Part shown: positions 59,248-64,000 of the stretch, in pieces
Layout of the letters: each line of letters opens with the position of its first letter
Position numbering within the stretch: position 1 is the stretch's first letter
Origin: Thalassobaculum sp965228445
Lineage (GTDB): Bacteria > Pseudomonadota > Alphaproteobacteria > Thalassobaculales > Thalassobaculaceae
Assembly: GCA_965228445.1 (NCBI GenBank)
Contig: OZ245813.1
Location: 1,054,001-1,118,000 of the forward strand
Reading direction: 5' to 3'
DNA: 64,000 nt
The notes under the pieces: generated by a model
Seen by the model: the letters and a program-made list of their open reading frames with translations, nothing else
What the model was told of the DNA's origin: nothing
Database searches by the model: none
Program-made: the position numbers and the translations under genes

Positions 59248-60135
59248 ATGGATTTTTTTTCCGAGTTCTCTCTTTGTGAGGCACGCATTTCTCATGGAAC
59301 GATGCGCCTGCGCCGGGGCGGCGACGGACCGCCGCTGTTGATGGTACACGGCAACCCGCAGACCCACGCCATGTGGCACGCGGTGGCGCCCCGCCTGGCC
59401 GAGACCTACACGGTGATCTGCCCGGACCTGCGCGGCTATGGCGGCTCGCACAAGCCGCCGGCGACGGCCGACCACGCGCCCTACGCGAAGCGGGCGATGG
59501 CCCAGGATCTGGTCGATCTGATGGCGGCTCTCGGCCACGACCGGTTCCGGCTGGTCGGACACGACCGCGGGGCCCGGGTGTCGCACCGGCTGGCGATCGA
59601 CCATCCGGATCGGGTGGAACGCATGGCCGTGCTCGACATCGTGCCGACCATCGAGCATTTCGAGCGGGCCGATATGGCCTTCGCCATGGGCTATTACCAC
59701 TGGTTCTGGTTCGCCCAGCCGCACCCGTTCCCCGAGACCGTCATCTCGGCCGCCCCGGAGGCCTGGTTCCGCGCCCATACCAACCGGGAGCCGAAGGATG
59801 ACGGGTTCTTCCACCCCGACGCCTTCGCCGACTACCTCGCCGCGGCCCGCAATCCGGAGATGATCCGCGGCATGTGCGAGGACTACCGGGCGGCGGCGAC
59901 CATCGACCTGGAGCACGACCGGGCGAGCCGGGAGGCGGGCGACCGCATCCGCTGCCCGCTGCTGACGATGTGGGGCACCAAGGGCAAGATCGGCCAGTGG
60001 TACGACCCGGTGGCGATCTGGACGCAGTATTGCGACGGCCCGGTGACCAGCCAGGCGATCGACACCGGGCACTATCTCGCCGAGGAGGACCCGGAGGCGA
60101 CGCTGGCCGCGCTGGTGCCGTTCCTGGCGGGCTAG
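59248..60135 (+). CDS. haloacid/fluoroacetate-dehalogenase-like alpha/beta hydrolase
   Basis: 295 residues. Nucleophile Asp106 is in LVGHDRGARVSHRL, with Arg107 and Arg110 positioned as the carboxylate-binding pair of fluoroacetate dehalogenase. Asp130 is in AVLDIVPT. The halide pocket shows His151-Trp152 in YYHWFW and Tyr213 in MCEDYRA. Catalytic His275 is in DTGHYLAEE. The line-up follows the Rhodopseudomonas enzyme along its whole length. The oxyanion motif reads HGNPQT instead of HGFPQT. It probably hydrolyses a C-halogen (perhaps C-F) bond of a short haloacid; epoxide hydrolysis is the alternative. ATG 59248 lacks a clear ribosome site. Confidence 0.85.
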   Translation: MDFFSEFSLCEARISHGTMRLRRGGDGPPLLMVHGNPQTHAMWHAVAPRLAETYTVICPDLRGYGGSHKPPATADHAPYAKRAMAQDLVDLMAALGHDRFRLVGHDRGARVSHRLAIDHPDRVERMAVLDIVPTIEHFERADMAFAMGYYHWFWFAQPHPFPETVISAAPEAWFRAHTNREPKDDGFFHPDAFADYLAAARNPEMIRGMCEDYRAAATIDLEHDRASREAGDRIRCPLLTMWGTKGKIGQWYDPVAIWTQYCDGPVTSQAIDTGHYLAEEDPEATLAALVPFLAG

Positions 60136-60159
60136 GCACTCCCTCCTCCTTTCCTACTG

Positions 60160-60275
60160 CGTCTTCCCGGACTTGATCCGGGATCTAGAGTGGACGCCAG
60201 CCGGAGCACAGAACGAGGCCCTGAGGCGTCTCGGCGCGCGGCGTCCCTGGATCCCGGATCAGGTCCGGGAAGACG
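60160..60275. repeat. head-to-head palindromic repeat pair, family B
   Basis: 60160-60185 and 60250-60275 are reverse complements with a single mismatch in 26 bases; each contains CCCGGAC-(T/C)TG-ATCCGGG. A further GGACGCC/GGCGTCC pair (60192-60198, 60240-60246) extends the potential cruciform. It is the best-preserved pair of this family in the window and lies downstream of the dehalogenase. Confidence 0.8.
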
Positions 60276-60374
60276 AGGAGGAAGGGGTGGCCCGAGCCGG
60301 CCTCACCCTTCCCGCTTGTGCGCGCCCGCCGGAGCGGGTCTGATATCGGCAGGCGTCCCGACCCGGTTGGTGCG

Positions 60375-60983
60375 ATGTACCGATACCTGCTGATCGTCCG
60401 TTTCGTGCTGATCAATGTGGTGGCCGCCGCCCTGCTCGTCGGCGCCTATCTTCAGGGCTGGCTGGATGCGGTGATCCGCGGCGACCTGATCGAACTCTCC
60501 CTCGTCATCGCCGCCGTCTTCTCCTACGGCTTCCTGTACTGCGCCCTGCGGATCGGCGAGACCAGCGGCGAGCTCGACGAGATCCGCAACGCCGACCCGA
60601 GCGAGGGCACCCCGTCGGCCCTCTATCTGGAGAAGGTCCGCTTCACCCACGACCGGGAGAGCCCGCGCGGAACCCTGCGCCTGCGGCTCGGGCGGCGCAT
60701 CGCCACCGTGCGGCACATCGCCAACAGCCTGGTGTTCCTTGGGCTGATCGGCACGGTGATCGGCTTCATCATCGCCCTGTCCGGCGTCGACCCCACGCGC
60801 GCGGCGGACGCCGACAACGTCGCCGACATGGTCGCCACGCTGATCTCCGGCATGTCGGTGGCCCTGAACACCACCCTGGTCGGCGCGGTGCTCTATGTCT
60901 GGCTGATCGTGAACTACCGGCTGCTGGCCAGCGCCACGGTCGACCTGCTGACCGAGACCATCGACCGCGGCGACGGCGGATAG
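60375..60983 (+). CDS. MotA/TolQ/ExbB-like proton-channel protein
   Basis: 202 residues, four predicted helices (about 5-27, 39-60, 118-138, 158-182). The channel hallmark LVFLGLIGTVIGFIIALSGV corresponds to the GLLGTVxG helix of ExbB/TolQ/MotA, and VATLISGMSVALNTTLVGAVLYVW corresponds to the following pore helix. The cytoplasmic loop between helices 2 and 3 is about 55 residues, with RFTHDRESPRGTLRLRLGRR. It should form the oligomeric stator channel for the ExbD-like protein encoded 9 bp downstream. ATG 60375 starts MYRYLLIV; the upstream extension lies in the repeat. Confidence 0.8.
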   Translation: MYRYLLIVRFVLINVVAAALLVGAYLQGWLDAVIRGDLIELSLVIAAVFSYGFLYCALRIGETSGELDEIRNADPSEGTPSALYLEKVRFTHDRESPRGTLRLRLGRRIATVRHIANSLVFLGLIGTVIGFIIALSGVDPTRAADADNVADMVATLISGMSVALNTTLVGAVLYVWLIVNYRLLASATVDLLTETIDRGDGG

Positions 60984-60992
60984 CGCCCGGCC

Positions 60993-61592
60993 ATGGAGGA
61001 TCCGTTCGACGATTTCGAGGAGGACGGCACCGACACGGTCTTCCGCGACGTGATCATGCTGGCCCTGATCGGCTTCGTCGCCATGGTCATCATGCTGCTG
61101 CCGCATATCAGCCGGGAGAAGCAGGAGACCAAGGACGACAACGCGCCCGGCAACGTCATCGTGGAGATGCACTGGCCCTCCGATCTGGCGAACGACGTCG
61201 ATCTGTGGGTGAAGGCGCCGGGCGAGGCGCCGGTCGGGTTCTGGAACCAGGGCGGCGAGGTGTTCAACCTGCTGCGCGACGATCTGGGCGCCATCGGCGA
61301 CGCCACCGACGAGAACTACGAGGTCAGCTACAGCCGCGGCATCCCGTCGGGCGAGTATGTGGTGAACGTCCATATGTACGGCCCGCCGCCGAAGGGCCGC
61401 ACCATCCCGGTGAAGGTGGTGGTCAGCGTGAAGAAGCCGCGCGAGGAGACCCGGCAGATCCTGGAGACCACGGTGGAGCTGAGGCGCTACAACCAGGAGG
61501 AGACGGCCTTCCGCTTCCGGCTGTCGTCGCAGGGCGACCTGGTCGAAAACAGCGTGAACACCCTGCGCTACCCCCTGATCACCGGCGACTAG
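60993..61592 (+). CDS. ExbD-like membrane protein with a periplasmic beta-rich domain
   Basis: 199 residues. An acidic cytoplasmic tail precedes a single helix, TVFRDVIMLALIGFVAMVIMLLP (about 15-37). Asp19 in FxDVxxxxLIxF stands where ExbD, TolR and MotB carry the proton-binding Asp. The periplasmic part (about 50-199) is unlike the ExbD/TolR domain: VIVEMHWPSDLANDVDLWVKAPGEAPVG, FNLLRDDLGAIGDATDENYEVSYSRGIPSGEYVVNVHMYG, then two more strands, which reads as a beta-sandwich recalling YfaP/DUF2135 proteins. No peptidoglycan-binding motif. It is the rotor or transmission partner of the preceding gene; cargo unknown. Confidence 0.75.
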   Translation: MEDPFDDFEEDGTDTVFRDVIMLALIGFVAMVIMLLPHISREKQETKDDNAPGNVIVEMHWPSDLANDVDLWVKAPGEAPVGFWNQGGEVFNLLRDDLGAIGDATDENYEVSYSRGIPSGEYVVNVHMYGPPPKGRTIPVKVVVSVKKPREETRQILETTVELRRYNQEETAFRFRLSSQGDLVENSVNTLRYPLITGD

Positions 61593-61625
61593 GCGCGCGC
61601 CGGTCGGGGACACCCGGAGGACACG

Positions 61626-62144
61626 ATGGACACTCTGATCTACGTCTTCGCCGTCAGCACCGCCGTCGCCGCCGCGCTCGCCAGCCTGGCGATCTGGGCC
61701 CCGCGCCTGCCCTGGGTGCGGATCAGCGCCCTCGTCGCCGCCTGCCTGCTGATCCCGATCAGCTACATCCAGTTCGTGGAGTTCCTGAGCCGGCCGAAAC
61801 CCCAGGCGATGGAATGGATGCAACGCAACGCGGCCGCCGCCGAGGTGCTTGCCGTCAGCCTGGCCGAGGGCGAGGCGATCTACATGTGGCTGCGGCTCAG
61901 CGGCGAACGGGAGCCGCGCTACTACAAGTTCCCCTGGGACCTCCGGCTGGCGGAAAAGCTGGAGGAGGACATCGACACCGCCATGGAGAACCAGGGCAAG
62001 CTCGTGCTGCGCAATCCGTTCGAGAACCGGCGGTCGGGCGAGTTCGGCGACCTGAACGTCGAGATCGTTCCCCCGGCCCTGCCGCCGACCAAGCCGCCGC
62101 CTTCGATGCCGCGCTTCCACAATCCCCGGGACCTGAAGATCTGA
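61626..62144 (+). CDS. membrane protein of unknown function, third member of the ExbB/ExbD-like module
   Basis: 172 residues, with two predicted helices (about 3-22 and 30-50, LVAACLLIPISYIQFVEFL) and a soluble part of about 115 residues. That part contains AAAEVLAVSLAEGEAIYMWLRL, RYYKFPWDLRLAEKLEEDIDTAMENQGKLVLRNPFE and a Pro-rich tail (PPALPPTKPPPSMP). GGAGG precedes ATG 61626, 33 bp after the ExbD-like gene. I do not recognise a family. Position and topology suggest it belongs to the same complex. The Pro-rich tail could bridge to another protein. Confidence 0.7.
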   Translation: MDTLIYVFAVSTAVAAALASLAIWAPRLPWVRISALVAACLLIPISYIQFVEFLSRPKPQAMEWMQRNAAAAEVLAVSLAEGEAIYMWLRLSGEREPRYYKFPWDLRLAEKLEEDIDTAMENQGKLVLRNPFENRRSGEFGDLNVEIVPPALPPTKPPPSMPRFHNPRDLKI

Positions 62145-62237
62145 TCGGCCCGAGACCGTGGAGTGTGGCGGACGGGTCGCAGCAAACGCTTCGAAATGTC
62201 CGAAATATATAAAAGTCTCGAAATTTGGCCGAGGCTT

Positions 62238-62255
62238 CGTTACGATTTAGTAACG
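62238..62255. promoter_or_regulatory. inverted repeat in the fliG upstream region
   Basis: CGTTAC-GATTTA-GTAACG, 6-bp perfect arms with 6-nt spacer, followed by CGCT-TAAG-AGCG at 62270-62281. It lies in a locally AT-rich part of the 205-bp spacer before fliG. It could be an operator or a terminator of the upstream module; there is no T-run, so an operator is somewhat more likely. Confidence 0.4.
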
Positions 62256-62349
62256 CGATTCGCTTAAGAGCGAGGCGTATCGGCCATGCGCCGCCGGTCG
62301 GGTGTCACCGGGTCGTCGGCGCGGTCACGTCGGCTTCGGAGACGGCACC

Positions 62350-63372
62350 ATGGGGCAGCGCACCCGCGAAGACTACCGCAGCATCACCGGCCCGGAAAAG
62401 GCCGCCATCCTGTTGATGTCCCTGGGCGAGCAGCAGGCTGCCGCCCTGTTCGGCCAGATGGATGACGAGGAGATCAAGGAGATCTCCCAGGTGATGGCCG
62501 GCCTCGGCATGGTGTCCTCGAACATCGTCGAGCGGCTCTTCGTCGAGTTCGCCGAACAGGTCTCGTCCACCGGCTCGCTCGTCGGCTCCATGGATTCCAC
62601 CCAACGCCTGCTCGCCAAGGTGCTCGGCGAGGACCGGGTGGAAGACATCATGGAGGAGATCCGCGGCCCTGCGGGTCGCACCATGTGGGACAAGCTGGCC
62701 AATGTCAGCGAACAGGTCCTGGCGAACTATCTGAAGAACGAATATCCGCAGACCGTCGCCGTCATCCTCGGCAAGATCAGCCAGAGCCACGCCGCCAAGG
62801 TGCTGGCCACCCTGCCCGAGAACTTCGCCATGGAAGTCGTCATGCGCATGCTGCGCATGGAGGCGGTGAACAAGGATATCGAGAAGGACGTGGAGCGCGT
62901 GCTGCGCACCGAGTTCATGTCGAACCTGGCGCGGACCAACCGGCGCGACAGCCATGAGATGATGGCGGAGATCTTCAACAGCCTCGACCGGGCGACCGAG
63001 AGCCACTTCCTGTCCGCCCTGGAAGAGCGCAACAAGGACAGTGCGGAGAAGATCCGCTCGCTGATGTTCACCTTCGAGGACCTGAACCGTCTCGACCCGG
63101 CGGGCGTGCAAACCCTGCTGCGGGCGGTGGACAAGGACAAGCTCACCATCGCCCTCAAGGGTGCGTCGGAGGAGCTGCGCGATCTGTTCTTCGGCAACAT
63201 GTCCGAACGCGCCGCCAAGCTGATGCGCGAGGACATGCAGGCGCTCGGTCCGATCCGCCTGAAGGACGTGGAAGACAGCCAGACCGCCATGGTGCAGTCC
63301 GCCAAGGACCTGGCCGACCGCGGTGAGATCGTGCTCGGCGGCTCCAGCGGCGACGATCAGCTGGTGTACTGA
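62350..63372 (+). CDS. fliG: flagellar motor switch protein FliG
   Basis: 340 residues. The N-domain (GPEKAAILLMSLGEQQAAALFGQMDDEEIKEI) binds FliF. The middle domain carries the EHPQ-type motif as NEYPQTVAVILGKI near 131-144. The C-domain near 235-330 has the torque helix region TFEDLNRLDPAGVQTLLRAVDKDKLTIALKGASEELRDLFFGNMSERAAKLMREDM with the conserved charged residues that face MotA. It is complete. No other flagellar gene is seen in the window. ATG 62350 has GGAG at 62338-62341. A functional link to the upstream stator-like module is conceivable but unproven. Confidence 0.96.
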   Translation: MGQRTREDYRSITGPEKAAILLMSLGEQQAAALFGQMDDEEIKEISQVMAGLGMVSSNIVERLFVEFAEQVSSTGSLVGSMDSTQRLLAKVLGEDRVEDIMEEIRGPAGRTMWDKLANVSEQVLANYLKNEYPQTVAVILGKISQSHAAKVLATLPENFAMEVVMRMLRMEAVNKDIEKDVERVLRTEFMSNLARTNRRDSHEMMAEIFNSLDRATESHFLSALEERNKDSAEKIRSLMFTFEDLNRLDPAGVQTLLRAVDKDKLTIALKGASEELRDLFFGNMSERAAKLMREDMQALGPIRLKDVEDSQTAMVQSAKDLADRGEIVLGGSSGDDQLVY

Positions 63373-63497
63373 CCCACGGCGGGGTCCTGCGGCGGCCGTA
63401 GATGGTGTACCGGCTGACGACCGGTCCGGGCACTGCTCGCCATCGCGTGCCGCTTCTGGCATAGTCCGCGGCCCCGTTCCCCCCAACGGAAGTTCCC

Positions 63498-64000
63498 ATG
63501 GCCCGCGCGCCTCACATCGCCAAACGCCTCGACACCCAGGTCGACGGCGCCTACAGCATCGACGTCTCGAACGTGGACGCGACCGTGCTGCTGCGGATCA
63601 CCGCGATGGCGTTCCGCTACCGGTGGCGGATGGCGGTCGCCGTGGTGACGACCATGCTTGGCGGCCTGTTCCAACTCATGGTGCCGCAGTATCTCGGCCA
63701 GGCCGTCGACCAGGCCCAGGGGCTGTTGCGCGACGCCGCCGCCGGGGTCTCCGATCAGGGCGCGGCCGAGGCCGCCCTTATGTCCAGCGCCCTGCTGCTG
63801 CTCGGGGCCGCCGTCCTGCGCGGCGTGTTCACCATGCTGCACAACTACCAGGGCGAAGCGGTCGGCCAGCTCATCGGCTACAAGCTGCGGCTCGACTATT
63901 ACCGCCAGCTCCAGCGGCTCAGCCTGTCCTGGCATGACCGGGTACATACCGGCGACCTGATGACCCGCGGCATCCTCGATATCGAGGGCGTGCGGCTGTG
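63498..64000 (+). CDS. ABC exporter (MsbA/type-1 fusion) 5' part, truncated by the window end
   Basis: 167 codons are visible and no stop occurs before base 64000. After a 40-residue cytoplasmic start (MARAPHIAKRLDTQVDGAYS), the transmembrane domain has TM1 WRMAVAVVTTMLGGLFQLMVPQYLGQAVDQ (about 45-74), TM2 ALMSSALLLLGAAVLRGVFTMLHNY (about 92-116), and the coupling-helix region IGYKLRLDYYRQLQRLSLSWHDRVHTGDLMTRGILDIEGVR, which is the MsbA/LmrA-type signature. The ATP-binding domain would follow outside the window. Lipid, drug or peptide export cannot be distinguished. Confidence 0.85.
   Translation, partial: MARAPHIAKRLDTQVDGAYSIDVSNVDATVLLRITAMAFRYRWRMAVAVVTTMLGGLFQLMVPQYLGQAVDQAQGLLRDAAAGVSDQGAAEAALMSSALLLLGAAVLRGVFTMLHNYQGEAVGQLIGYKLRLDYYRQLQRLSLSWHDRVHTGDLMTRGILDIEGVRL

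Noticed and set aside
60375..63372. Zorya-type phage defence (MotA/MotB-like plus effectors) at the stator-like module
   Set aside because: No peptidoglycan-binding MotB domain, no helicase or nuclease partner, and fliG follows; the resemblance is only at the channel level.

Overview
The window looks like chromosomal DNA of a high-GC alphaproteobacterium, most likely of the Rhodospirillales/Thalassobaculum-like type. The reasons are strongly GC-biased third codon positions, a glnB-glnA pair behind a sigma-54 promoter, a DUF1127 small protein, a large choice of amino-acid and quaternary-amine catabolism genes, and GC-rich head-to-head palindromes between genes. There is no rRNA, so the placement is an inference. 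I see no prophage, plasmid or CRISPR array.

Layout. 1-3.4 kb: tail of a FAD-dependent amine oxidase, then gnd-gntK (gluconate/pentose phosphate) and two tandem cyclic-nucleotide-binding-domain proteins. 3.4-9.7 kb: NAD(P)HX repair enzyme nnr just downstream of tRNA-His(GTG), two PLP aminotransferases, a LysR regulator divergent from a small protein, and a dienelactone hydrolase. 9.7-11.9 kb: sigma-54 type promoter, glnB, a hairpin-rich spacer, glnA and a terminator. 11.9-16.3 kb: exported protein, MscS channel, acyl-CoA thioesterase, parE. 16.4-31.3 kb: transporters, regulators and scattered catabolic enzymes (AbgB-like amidohydrolase, enolase-superfamily enzyme, amidase plus AtzH/HpxZ-like protein, GST, class III aminotransferase) and a PAS-EAL phosphodiesterase. 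31.9-34 kb: a demethylase of the trimethylamine dehydrogenase/DgcA type near a MetR-like regulator. 34.1-34.7 kb: a short mobile cassette with an ASCH-domain gene. 34.8-39.1 kb: glpD, glpK and an ArgE-type deacetylase. 39.3-45.4 kb: racemase/isomerase, M24 peptidase, DUF1127 protein, and a hybrid histidine kinase overlapping an OmpR-type response regulator.

45.7-58.9 kb holds the clearest physiological unit: reductive pyrimidine catabolism under RutR. preT-preA reduce uracil/thymine, hydA opens the dihydropyrimidine ring, and an M20-type amidohydrolase removes the carbamoyl group. A four-gene NMT1/THI5-type ABC importer lies in the same operon as the last two enzymes. rutR is divergent from that operon, a perfect RutR box lies between them, and a degraded RutR box precedes preT.

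59.2-64 kb: a fluoroacetate-dehalogenase-like hydrolase, then a compact three-gene membrane module made of an ExbB/TolQ/MotA-like channel, an ExbD-like protein whose periplasmic domain is a beta-rich domain rather than the usual ExbD/TolR domain, and a small membrane protein. I regard this as the best candidate for an undescribed system. It is followed by fliG and the 5' part of an MsbA-type ABC exporter that runs off the end.

Seven intergenic regions carry paired, inverted palindromes of two sequence families (BIME-like). Boundaries between regions are mostly convergent gene ends marked by terminators or by these repeats.
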